From: a virus | Length of the DNA: 64,000 bases | Strand: one strand, 5' to 3' | IMG/VR virus record: IMGVR_UViG_3300050014_000823 | Coordinates: 204,773 to 268,772 of that record | In this document: one piece after another, positions 18,207-24,388 of the stretch | How positions within the stretch are numbered: the stretch's first letter is position 1 | How the letters are laid out: every line of letters begins with the position of its first letter | Notes under the pieces: model-generated | Databases searched by the model: none | Seen by the model: only the letters and a program-made list of their open reading frames with translations | What the model was told of the DNA's origin: nothing | Program-made: the position numbers and the translations under genes

Positions 18207-18257
18207 TTAACCAACCTTATTTTCTCAATTAGATGTAAAAACTCAAAAAAATCAATA

Positions 18258-18265
18258 TATTTGAT
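18258..18265 (+). promoter_or_regulatory. Possible host-type -7 box for the 108-aa gene
   Basis: Plus-strand TATATTTG about 55 nt upstream of the ATG at 18319. No convincing -33 box was found. Confidence 0.3.
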
Positions 18266-18318
18266 AAGTTTTCAATATAGCCATACGAATAAAGTTTTTT
18301 TAATTAAAAGTGGTTAAA

Positions 18319-18645
18319 ATGACAAATCAAACATTCAGTGGACAATTGGGTTTTGTTATTAAAAAAATCCACGCAATTAATAAAAGCGGAAAATGGTTCT
18401 ATTTTTTTAGCAATACCGATATAACTAATACTATTTCAAATAATTACAAAATAGTTGGTGTTGATGTTAATATATTCTCTATCACAAATAACTTAAAAAC
18501 GTTAATTGATATTGTTGGCTCTTTGAAAACCAATGATAATGAATTAAATGATTTATCTATAGAACCATACCCACTATTTAAAATTCCTGAAATAACTCAA
18601 GAGAATTCTTCTGAGGAATGGTATCTGATATTTATTACAGGTTGA
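18319..18645 (+). CDS. Hypothetical protein (plus strand, inside the tRNA insertion)
   Basis: I do not recognise this 108-aa protein. It begins MTNQTFSGQLGFVIKKIH, is hydrophilic with alternating Asn/Asp and Ile/Val stretches, and has no transmembrane segment. The frame opens at GTG 18310; I chose the ATG at 18319. It is the only plus-strand gene in the 1-50 kb part of the window, and its last 72 nt overlap the end of the minus-strand 97-aa gene tail-to-tail. It lies inside the 1.06-kb segment that separates the two parts of the UGA tRNA. Confidence 0.45.
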   Translation: MTNQTFSGQLGFVIKKIHAINKSGKWFYFFSNTDITNTISNNYKIVGVDVNIFSITNNLKTLIDIVGSLKTNDNELNDLSIEPYPLFKIPEITQENSSEEWYLIFITG

Positions 18646-18867
18646 TGCCTTATCCCATTCTGGAATTAGATTAATTATTCTTTTAATATTTTTTTCTGGA
18701 GTCCAACAACTAAGTAATCCATTCTTAGTTATATCAATATTAAAGTAAACATGCAAAACATTATCACTTGAATAACCGTGATATTTATAGTATGCAAAGA
18801 ACACTCTCCTTTCATACCATCGTAGTAGCCAATACATAAATTTATTAACTGGATTATATTTTTTCAT
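18574..18867 (-). CDS. Hypothetical 97-aa protein
   Basis: I do not recognise this protein. It starts MKKYNPVNKFMYWLLRWYER and is rich in aromatic and basic residues (VFFAYYKYHGYSS), followed by WTPEKNIKRIINLIPEWDKA. The frame is open up to 18918, but the ATG at 18867 is preferred because a late-type GTATTTATA box lies 15 nt upstream. It overlaps the plus-strand 108-aa gene at the 3' end. It lies inside the insertion that splits the UGA tRNA. Confidence 0.55.
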   Translation of the reverse strand: MKKYNPVNKFMYWLLRWYERRVFFAYYKYHGYSSDNVLHVYFNIDITKNGLLSCWTPEKNIKRIINLIPEWDKASTCNKYQIPFLRRILLSYFRNFK

Positions 18868-18881
18868 TATTGATATATAAT

Positions 18882-18890
18882 TATAAATAC
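18882..18890 (-). promoter_or_regulatory. Late-promoter-like box GTATTTATA
   Basis: Minus-strand GTATTTATA 15 nt before the 97-aa gene start. Its first base overlaps the stop codon that ends the DUF1566 fragment. Confidence 0.55.
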
Positions 18891-19150
18891 TAATAATAAT
18901 TATTAGCAAAACCACCAATTGCCGTTTTGTTTAAAAAGAGTTTGTTCAATTCATCTTTACTGGGTAAATACCAATCGCTATAGCTACCTAATACCAAATC
19001 AGAACACAATTTTGCAGCATAGTTTCCTGCCCCCTGATTACTGACTACAGTGTTTGTGTTCGCATTTCCAGTTCCCAATCCTGTTGCTGTTGCCCCTGTT
19101 GTAGTATTAGTTCCATTATACCATTGTATACCTGTACTATAGTATCTTTT
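18890..19150 (-). pseudogene. Truncated DUF1566 (Lcl-type) domain fragment
   Basis: The frame can be read from about 19150: YYSTGIQWYNGTNTTTG, then GLGTGNANTNTVV, CSDLVLGSYSDWYLPSKDEL and IGGFANNYY followed by TAG. This is the DUF1566/Lcl C-terminal domain found in bacterial surface proteins and phage fibres, but the usual WSSSEY-type ending is missing. There is no ATG; the only start is a TTG at 19078 in the middle of the domain. It is therefore a remnant. It begins right after the conserved boundary motif and ends at a late promoter box, so it looks like recombination debris. Confidence 0.65.
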
Positions 19151-19161
19151 GTTTTATTTTT
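19137..19161 (-). repeat. A-rich boundary motif after the 5' tRNA piece (copy 1)
   Basis: Minus strand, starting directly after GGGGAGATAGC: an A-rich stretch with the core AACAA-x3-ATACTAT. It agrees at 19 of the first 23 positions with 17816-17792, which directly follows the other 5' tRNA half. Confidence 0.45.
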
Positions 19162-19172
19162 GCTATCTCCCC
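19162..19172 (-). tRNA. Possible 5' end of the split UGA tRNA
   Basis: Minus strand GGGGAGA TA GC: an acceptor strand perfectly complementary to TCTCCCC at 18052-18046, the usual TA at positions 8-9, and the first two D-stem bases. Joined to the 18104-18046 part it would give a tRNA of about 70 nt. A 7-nt match in this region could arise by chance at roughly the 10% level, so the shared boundary motif is the main support. Confidence 0.35.
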
Positions 19173-19182
19173 ATATTAATAC

Positions 19183-19196
19183 TTTGTTAAAGAACG
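19183..19196 (-). promoter_or_regulatory. boxA-like element (copy 3)
   Basis: Minus strand CGTTCTTTAACAAA, close to the bacterial boxA antitermination core (GCTCTTTAACA). It lies just upstream of the 5' tRNA piece. Confidence 0.4.
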
Positions 19197-19260
19197 TTTA
19201 AAAATTTAAGAAGAATTTCGTCAGTCTTGTTTTGTAGTTTTCTGATTTGCCGTCAAATTT

Positions 19261-19278
19261 ACTGTAAACACCAACAGT
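19261..19278 (-). repeat. Conserved hairpin, copy C
   Basis: Minus strand ACTGT-N8-ACAGT, perfect 5-bp stem, loop TGGTGTTT. No tRNA body follows directly; an ATTTG/CAAAT mini-hairpin does (about 19244-19257). Confidence 0.55.
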
Positions 19279-19369
19279 TCTTCTTTTATTTCTCGAAATC
19301 TATTGGCGCAGTCTTCTTGTGACTTACCTTTGTCGGAGTGTTATGCCGAGACCATTAAATTTCATTGTA

Positions 19370-19440
19370 GCGTTGGACAGGACTCGAACCTGTGATTCCG
19401 AGCTTATGAGGCTCGTGAGATGCCGCTTCTCTACCCCGCT
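19370..19440 (-). tRNA. tRNA-Met (CAU) with disrupted 5' acceptor strand
   Basis: Minus strand: D-stem GAGA/TCTC, anticodon stem CGAGC/GCTCG with loop CTCATAA (anticodon CAU), 5-nt variable loop, T-arm ACAGG/CCTGT with loop TTCGAGT, 3' acceptor strand CCAACGC. The expected 5' strand would be GCGTTGG, but the sequence reads AGCGGGG, which pairs at only two positions. The stop codon of the neighbouring homing endonuclease (TAG, 19431-19433) lies at tRNA positions 8-10. So either the 5' end was replaced when the endonuclease inserted, or the tRNA is split like its neighbours. Confidence 0.7.
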
Positions 19441-20186
19441 ATATGCTTCTCAAAATTTTCAAATTCCTTTGTTACAAAGGATTTATCGAATTTTCCTAAA
19501 TCTTTTATAACATATGGTTCATACCCACAACCAATAATTTCTTTAATTTTTAATTTATCTCTATTCTCTGTTTGTAATAATGAATGATTTTTCGATATTT
19601 TCTTATAATGCCAAGCACCATTCCATAATACTGCAATTTTATAATCTTCTATAATTACATCTGCATCCCATCCATTAAAAATTTGTTCATTACAAAGAAC
19701 CAACTTAAATTTCTCACAACATAATTTAGCAAAATATATTTCGTTTTTACTTCTTTTATTTTGTGATTTTACAGAACATAAACCACCAATTCTTTCATAC
19801 CCTTTCAGTGGCATTCGGAATTTTGTGGCACATGAATGTCCACAAAATCTTTGGTTTACTTTCTTCTGTTCAAAACTATTTTCACAATATTCACAATTAA
19901 TAATTTTAACCTTTTTGTTTTTTAATGAAAGTTTATCTTTTGTTCCTTGTGAATGTACTCTCTTATTAGCACAGCCTCGTGAACAATAATATATTTTCTT
20001 TTGTGGGTGTAGTTTTTCACGTTCATTTACAATAAAAATTTTAGCACATGAAATACATTTAACCGAATAATCAACAAACTTACCATATTTTTTATCATTT
20101 TTTTGAGTATTTTGAAACTCATTTTGACAAGAAACATTACAAAATTTATTTTTTACCAATTTTCCACAATTCAAACAATTATTCAT
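19431..20186 (-). CDS. Zinc-finger Vsr-like homing endonuclease abutting tRNA-Met
   Basis: This 251-aa protein has four Cys-rich zinc-ribbon units in its first 120 residues (CLNCGKLVKNKFCNVSC, CISCAKIF, CEYCENSF). A Vsr/PD-(D/E)XK-like nuclease follows: RSKNEIYFAKLC, WDADVIIEDYKIAVLWNGAW, HYKK, then a Glu/Lys helix. It ends inside the tRNA-Met gene, its last four codons overlapping the acceptor region. Such enzymes often insert beside their target, so the tRNA may be the target. A late-type box precedes it by 14 nt. Confidence 0.75.
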   Translation of the reverse strand: MNNCLNCGKLVKNKFCNVSCQNEFQNTQKNDKKYGKFVDYSVKCISCAKIFIVNEREKLHPQKKIYYCSRGCANKRVHSQGTKDKLSLKNKKVKIINCEYCENSFEQKKVNQRFCGHSCATKFRMPLKGYERIGGLCSVKSQNKRSKNEIYFAKLCCEKFKLVLCNEQIFNGWDADVIIEDYKIAVLWNGAWHYKKISKNHSLLQTENRDKLKIKEIIGCGYEPYVIKDLGKFDKSFVTKEFENFEKHIAG

Positions 20187-20199
20187 AATACATATTTAT

Positions 20200-20208
20200 T
20201 ATAAATAC
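20200..20208 (-). promoter_or_regulatory. Late-promoter-like box GTATTTATA
   Basis: Minus-strand GTATTTATA 14 nt upstream of the start at 20186 of the tRNA-adjacent endonuclease. Confidence 0.55.
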
Positions 20209-20232
20209 TGCGGACTTTTAAATCGAACCATA

Positions 20233-20246
20233 GTTTTCAAAGAACA
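20233..20246 (-). promoter_or_regulatory. boxA-like element (copy 2)
   Basis: Minus strand TGTTCTTTGAAAAC, between the 20288-20356 tRNA-like RNA and the endonuclease gene. Confidence 0.35.
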
Positions 20247-20287
20247 TTATAAGGTAAAAAGGATAATTCGTTTGTTATTTTTGTTTT

Positions 20288-20356
20288 AAACAATGAGGTT
20301 TCGACACCCCAACATTCTGCCTGAAAAGCGGACACTCTACTTTGAGTTAATTGTAT
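20288..20356 (-). tRNA. Degenerate tRNA-like RNA (anticodon UUC?)
   Basis: Minus strand: acceptor ATACAAT with ATTGTTT (6 of 7 pairs), TA, D-stem ACTC/GAGT with a 6-nt loop, anticodon stem TCCGC/GCAGA with one mismatch and loop TTTTCAG (UUC, Glu), T-arm about GGGGT/ACCTC with loop GTCGAA. All arms are recognisable, but the T-loop is 6 nt and the D-loop lacks GG, so it may be degraded or not aminoacylated. Hairpin copy D abuts its 5' end. Confidence 0.5.
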
Positions 20357-20374
20357 ACTGTAATAACGAACAGT
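20357..20374 (-). repeat. Conserved hairpin, copy D
   Basis: Minus strand ACTGT-N8-ACAGT, perfect 5-bp stem, loop TCGTTATT. It abuts the 5' end of the tRNA-like RNA at 20356. Confidence 0.55.
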
Positions 20375-20393
20375 TTCCTTTTGTATTTTAAAT

Positions 20394-20407
20394 CTTGTTA
20401 AAGAACA
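20394..20407 (-). promoter_or_regulatory. boxA-like element (copy 1)
   Basis: Minus strand TGTTCTTTAACAAG, 20 nt after the -7 box. The core TTCTTTAACA resembles bacterial rrn boxA, which recruits NusB/S10 for antitermination of untranslated RNAs. Confidence 0.45.
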
Positions 20408-20426
20408 TTTGTCATTTCGGACGATG

Positions 20427-20457
20427 CAAACATAATACACTTTTATTTAACATGCAA
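20427..20457 (-). promoter_or_regulatory. Host-type promoter of the tRNA cluster
   Basis: Minus strand -7 box TATGTTTG (20434-20427) with TTG 20 nt upstream (20457-20455). It fits the Bacteroidota consensus and lies just before boxA and the first tRNA-like RNA. Confidence 0.65.
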
Positions 20458-20503
20458 GTGTTTTCTGAAAAAAATTAAAAATATTTTTACTATCGTCTGG
20501 GAT

Positions 20504-20512
20504 TATAAATAC
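20504..20512 (-). promoter_or_regulatory. Late-promoter-like box upstream of the tRNA cluster
   Basis: Minus strand GTATTTATA, about 70 nt upstream of the host-type promoter; a second, late start for the same RNA cluster is possible. Confidence 0.45.
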
Positions 20513-20552
20513 GTAATAGTTTTAAAAAAGTTACAAAAAAATATAAAAATTT

Positions 20553-22583
20553 TTATCTTAATCTTATATCTTCCTCATTTACACGCATTTTACCCAAGTA
20601 ATCAAACACATGTTTTTGGTCAGAACTTACTTCATCGGGGTCAATTAACAACTTTTTTTCTGCCTCACTAAGGTCAATTTTTTTCTTAGAAATCGGATTT
20701 TTATTCACATTGCTGACCATTTCGTGCACAGATTTTCGAACTTCTGGCTCAATTTTCGGCTTAATATCTTCGAATTTTACCTCAGTTTCATTCGTGGCAG
20801 TAGTAAAAGTTTCTCCCGACCAATTTAATAACTCTGGTTCTACACCATCATTTACACCCTCACTTACACCATCATTTACACCATCACTTTTTTCAATAGG
20901 TTTGTCTTCAAGTATGAATTTATCGTCACTTGCTTCCTCATTTGCACCCTCATTTGCACCCTCACTTACACCATCATTTACACCATCATTATTATCTATT
21001 TCACGTGTTGAGATTCCCGGAGATACAAATTGTGAAGTATCTATGGGTTTCTTTTCCTCGATATTTTCTGATTTTATATATGCACTTCTCAATAACTCGT
21101 CTTCCGCAGTTAATCCCCCTGCATTGCTTACAAGAGTATTAAATAAACCACCCGGAGAATGAGATTCAATTGATTCTGCTTTTCCAGCTATTACATCTTC
21201 ACTATATTTTTTCTTTACACTATATGTTGTACCTACATATCTTTCGTCAGTAATTTTAATTTCCATTGTATCGTTGTTAAAGATACAGTCTTTAAATGTC
21301 TGACCGTCTTTAGCAAACCTTGCCTTAATAATACGTATACTTGCGAGACTTGCTTCTTTCTGGTCAGGAGTTTTAGCTACCGACATAAAGAAGTGTGCTT
21401 TCTGTACTCTCTTGATGTTACCACCAGACTGATGCGCCTCAACGAGTTCAGCATCAAAACCTGAACGATTACTCTGAATTGCAGACCAACATGGAATGTC
21501 AAAATCACTTGCCATTGCTTCAAACGACTTAACAATTTGAAGTTCAGCCTCATTACGGTCATTGACTTTCTTGTGAGATTCTAAACAATCAAGATAGTCA
21601 AGTATAATAATATCGAATTTAATACCTGTTTTTTTCTGTTCTCTGAGAATCCAGTCTTTAATATCCGTCATTGTGGTATTTTCCTGGCTGAACTTTTTCA
21701 CTTTAAGTTTACCCGGATTCATGTGTGCAATATGGTCATTTGCCTTTTGAAGTGCTTCGTCATTTCTTTCATCGAGTTCACTTAAAGGTATTCCTGTCCA
21801 AATAGTAACATGCTTTCTCTTAATTTGTTCTTCGGTATCCTCAAAAATAATCTGACATACATTATAATCATGTGCACGTGCAGTATTGGCAATTTTAGTC
21901 AGTAATGTTGTTTTACCAACACCTGAAGGAGTCAAAATTAATCCAATTTCGCCTTTACCCAATCCACCACCAGTAAGTGTGTCAATAACACCAACACCAG
22001 TAGGAATTGTTTTACGAAATTCTTTCATTAGTGCTTTGTCAAGACCCTCTGTTGCATCACTACCATTATCTTCTGTATTGCCGATAAGTGCAATTTTTTG
22101 CATTTTTTCGTCAAACTCAGGTAAGAAGGTCTTGCTACGAATCTCACCTGTTTTTACTTTTGCAAGAACACCCTCTGCCCATTTGCGTATTTCTTGCTGT
22201 TTAATAAATTCAGTAGTTGCCTGTTGAACAACTATTCCATCGTGCATTAAAGTCTGATTGAGAATTCTTTCATTCCACAACTTAACTCTTTCGATTACAG
22301 CAAAAAGTGATTCTTCCTCAATAACATTATTGGGAGATTTGAATTCGTTTATGGCTTGGATTACACTCTGATTCTGTAGATTAGGTACTTTACCGTATCT
22401 CTTGACGTATTCCAACATAATAAGGAATAACCTCTTTATGTTAGGGTCATCAAAGTATTCTACTGCTAAGATTGGTATTGTTCTCTCGGCATATTCTGGT
22501 TCAACCAGAAGTTGCCACAATAATTTTTGTTGAAATTCCGGACCTTTGTATGCCGTTAAGGTATTATCTAATTGTTCGCTCAT
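20553..22583 (-). CDS. Replicative DNA helicase (DnaB/T4 gp41-like)
   Basis: This 676-aa protein has the DnaB/gp41 layout: a helical N-terminal domain (about 1-190) and a RecA-like motor. Walker A is TPSGVGKTT (about residue 218), Walker B-like DIIILDYLDCLE lies near 325, and the SAIQSN sensor follows. It would unwind the fork as a hexamer on the lagging strand. The C-terminal part (about 480-676) is an unusual extension: acidic, low complexity, with tandem NDGV/SEGV/NEGA repeats, ending in a basic helix. The extension may bind a partner such as primase. It is followed upstream by the 203-aa gene in a replication cluster with SSB, UvsX and exonuclease. Confidence 0.9.
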   Translation of the reverse strand: MSEQLDNTLTAYKGPEFQQKLLWQLLVEPEYAERTIPILAVEYFDDPNIKRLFLIMLEYVKRYGKVPNLQNQSVIQAINEFKSPNNVIEEESLFAVIERVKLWNERILNQTLMHDGIVVQQATTEFIKQQEIRKWAEGVLAKVKTGEIRSKTFLPEFDEKMQKIALIGNTEDNGSDATEGLDKALMKEFRKTIPTGVGVIDTLTGGGLGKGEIGLILTPSGVGKTTLLTKIANTARAHDYNVCQIIFEDTEEQIKRKHVTIWTGIPLSELDERNDEALQKANDHIAHMNPGKLKVKKFSQENTTMTDIKDWILREQKKTGIKFDIIILDYLDCLESHKKVNDRNEAELQIVKSFEAMASDFDIPCWSAIQSNRSGFDAELVEAHQSGGNIKRVQKAHFFMSVAKTPDQKEASLASIRIIKARFAKDGQTFKDCIFNNDTMEIKITDERYVGTTYSVKKKYSEDVIAGKAESIESHSPGGLFNTLVSNAGGLTAEDELLRSAYIKSENIEEKKPIDTSQFVSPGISTREIDNNDGVNDGVSEGANEGANEEASDDKFILEDKPIEKSDGVNDGVSEGVNDGVEPELLNWSGETFTTATNETEVKFEDIKPKIEPEVRKSVHEMVSNVNKNPISKKKIDLSEAEKKLLIDPDEVSSDQKHVFDYLGKMRVNEEDIRLR
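20839..20993. repeat. Imperfect 12-nt minisatellite inside the helicase gene
   Basis: Two runs (about 20839-20889 and 20928-20993) of ACACCATCATTT-type 12-nt units encode NDGV/SEGV/NEGA tetrapeptides. Unit number could vary by slippage. Confidence 0.75.
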
Positions 22584-22651
22584 TAAAATGTATGTGTTAA
22601 GAACAGGAGGTCACTGAAAATTATCAGTAACCGCCCGTATGAATACCCCAA

Positions 22652-23263
22652 CTATCGTCTCATTTTTCTGAGCAGTTCTTCCCGTTTTCCGGTAGAAAGT
22701 TCTCTGATTTGATTTATTGACATCCCTCTGACGTTGATTAAATCATAATCGTCCCACATATTTTTAATATCGTTCCCTTTGATTTTTGTGAAAATGTCTT
22801 TTGTGATTTCTGTGACTGCATCAACCACATCAGTTGACCATCTTGCAACAGGATTAAAACCATCTACATAGAAAACTCTTTCTACGATAGGATTTTCGTT
22901 GATGTAGAAACCAATTTTACATTCTACGCCTCTTATTGTTTTTTCCTCGATTTGCTGGATGATTGCCTGTGGATTGTATCTCAAATCATTCTTAATTTGT
23001 GAAGGATATGATTCAAGAATGTCTTGATTAAAATGGTATAGGTCATAGCAGGTATTACTGCCACAATCCCATAATATGTCGTACTTTTTTCTCGAAAGGG
23101 TTTTCTGCAACTTAGTAATTGCACGTGGAAGGATATCCCGAATGTCTATGGAATATCTTGTAAATGGGTTGAACTTATCTGCATCAAAAATTTTCTCACA
23201 CAATAATACGTTACCTTGCATTAATGCAAATCTGAATGTATTGCTGTATTCTTTTTCGTTCAT
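22652..23263 (-). CDS. Hypothetical replication-cluster protein with internal duplication
   Basis: I do not recognise this 203-aa protein. It consists of two related halves: residues 23-66 (EKIFDADKFNPFTRYSID ... ILWD) and 128-171 (ERVFYVDGFNPVARWSTD ... NMWD) align with the same spacing. Each begins with a beta-hairpin-like segment and ends in an amphipathic helix. The C-terminus is basic. It lies between helicase and exonuclease and has a host-type TATATTTG promoter 35 nt upstream, so it is probably expressed early and may assist replication. No catalytic motif seen. Confidence 0.75.
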   Translation of the reverse strand: MNEKEYSNTFRFALMQGNVLLCEKIFDADKFNPFTRYSIDIRDILPRAITKLQKTLSRKKYDILWDCGSNTCYDLYHFNQDILESYPSQIKNDLRYNPQAIIQQIEEKTIRGVECKIGFYINENPIVERVFYVDGFNPVARWSTDVVDAVTEITKDIFTKIKGNDIKNMWDDYDLINVRGMSINQIRELSTGKREELLRKMRR

Positions 23264-23297
23264 GGGGTCTGTTATTTTTAATTGTTAATACTATGTA

Positions 23298-23305
23298 CAA
23301 ATATA
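23298..23305 (-). promoter_or_regulatory. Host-type -7 box TATATTTG
   Basis: Minus strand TATATTTG 35 nt before the start at 23263. It would serve the 203-aa gene and the downstream helicase. The -33 region (TTTC) is weak. Confidence 0.5.
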
Positions 23306-23335
23306 ATGTGAATATGCCGAAGATGAAAGACTTTT

Positions 23336-24388
23336 TTATAATTTACCCTTATTATTTTTATAATATTCGTTAAGTAGCTGTTTCTCATTCTCTATGACAA
23401 CATAAAAAGGTTCTACGTAATTCGGAAAAGTGCCAGTGTATATCGTCAAGAACTCATCTTCCGTCATCATCTTAATCAGGTTTTTACTACCTCTGTCTGT
23501 CGGATTTAACGGCATTTTTAGCTGTTCGAGTTCTTCTCTTGCCTGTTCGTTTAAAAATGGTTCTCTGAGGTTAACTAATTTGTAATTCATTATAAGTCTG
23601 TCAACATTTGCCAAAAGACTTTCAAATACTTTCAATGGTTTTTGTTTGTTAGCAATGCGTTCCTTGTTAATCCTGTCGGCTTCCCGGCAAATTTCCCTTA
23701 CAGTAAACTTTTTATACTGCATATCGGGGAAATGTTTAACGAGTGTATCTTCTCCAACACCTGGAATTCCTTTAATATTATCTGCCTTGTCACCCGTAAT
23801 TACCTTCATAATAAGCGAGTTAGTATAGTGGTGACCAAAGTTCAAGGAATAATTTGCCTTTGTGATTGGCATATCGATGTTTGCGAAAAGTATTGTAATA
23901 TTTAAGTCTAATAATTGTCCGAAGTCCCTGTCATTAGTATAAAGATAAATTTCTTCACGATTTTCATATTGCATACAATAAGCTGCAATTATATCATCGG
24001 CTTCGATATCATCTACCTCAATTTGTCTCAGAAATAAATCTTCGGCATATGCTTTTATTCTCTGTCGTTGTTTTAAAATGGATTCTTCTTTCTCTGCTTC
24101 CCGTTTAATTTCGGCATCGCTCAATTCAATTTTTTGATGCCAACTTTTGTTTTTACGATTGGCTTTATACGCAGCGTCAATATGGTGTCTGTAGACACCA
24201 CCGTTTTGACCGTCCCAGACTAAAACGACTTTATTGATTTTATGTGCTTTTATTAATTTGCGTACAGTTGTGAGAAAAGAATATAACCCACCAATATGAC
24301 CAAACTTATTGGTGTGTACATCCTTTGCCCCGTTGAACGAGCGTTTCAACAGATAGGAAGAATCCACTAACAGAGTTCTTGTTCTCAT
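23336..24388 (-). CDS. 5'-3' exonuclease / RNase H of the FEN family (T4 Rnh-like)
   Basis: This 350-aa protein is a flap endonuclease/5'-3' exonuclease. Metal-binding acidic motifs are visible in order: LLVDSSYLLKR (D8), VLVWDGQNGG, EVDDIEADDIIAAY (central cluster), LYTNDRDFGQLL, and KVITGDKADNIKGIPGVGE, the last leading into the helix-hairpin-helix. In T4 the homologue removes RNA primers from Okazaki fragments. The start overlaps the UvsX stop by 4 nt (ATGA), so the two are translationally coupled. The C-terminal 90 residues are less conserved. Confidence 0.9.
   Translation of the reverse strand: MRTRTLLVDSSYLLKRSFNGAKDVHTNKFGHIGGLYSFLTTVRKLIKAHKINKVVLVWDGQNGGVYRHHIDAAYKANRKNKSWHQKIELSDAEIKREAEKEESILKQRQRIKAYAEDLFLRQIEVDDIEADDIIAAYCMQYENREEIYLYTNDRDFGQLLDLNITILFANIDMPITKANYSLNFGHHYTNSLIMKVITGDKADNIKGIPGVGEDTLVKHFPDMQYKKFTVREICREADRINKERIANKQKPLKVFESLLANVDRLIMNYKLVNLREPFLNEQAREELEQLKMPLNPTDRGSKNLIKMMTEDEFLTIYTGTFPNYVEPFYVVIENEKQLLNEYYKNNKGKL

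Noticed and set aside
20237-20440. A 67-aa minus-strand open frame
   Set aside because: It runs through the boxA, hairpin D and tRNA-like RNA, has no family-like sequence and is explained by the RNA genes.
17261-20552. Known group I or group II intron core
   Set aside because: I could not find the conserved P7/Q-R-S or domain V sequences by eye; a covariance search would be needed.
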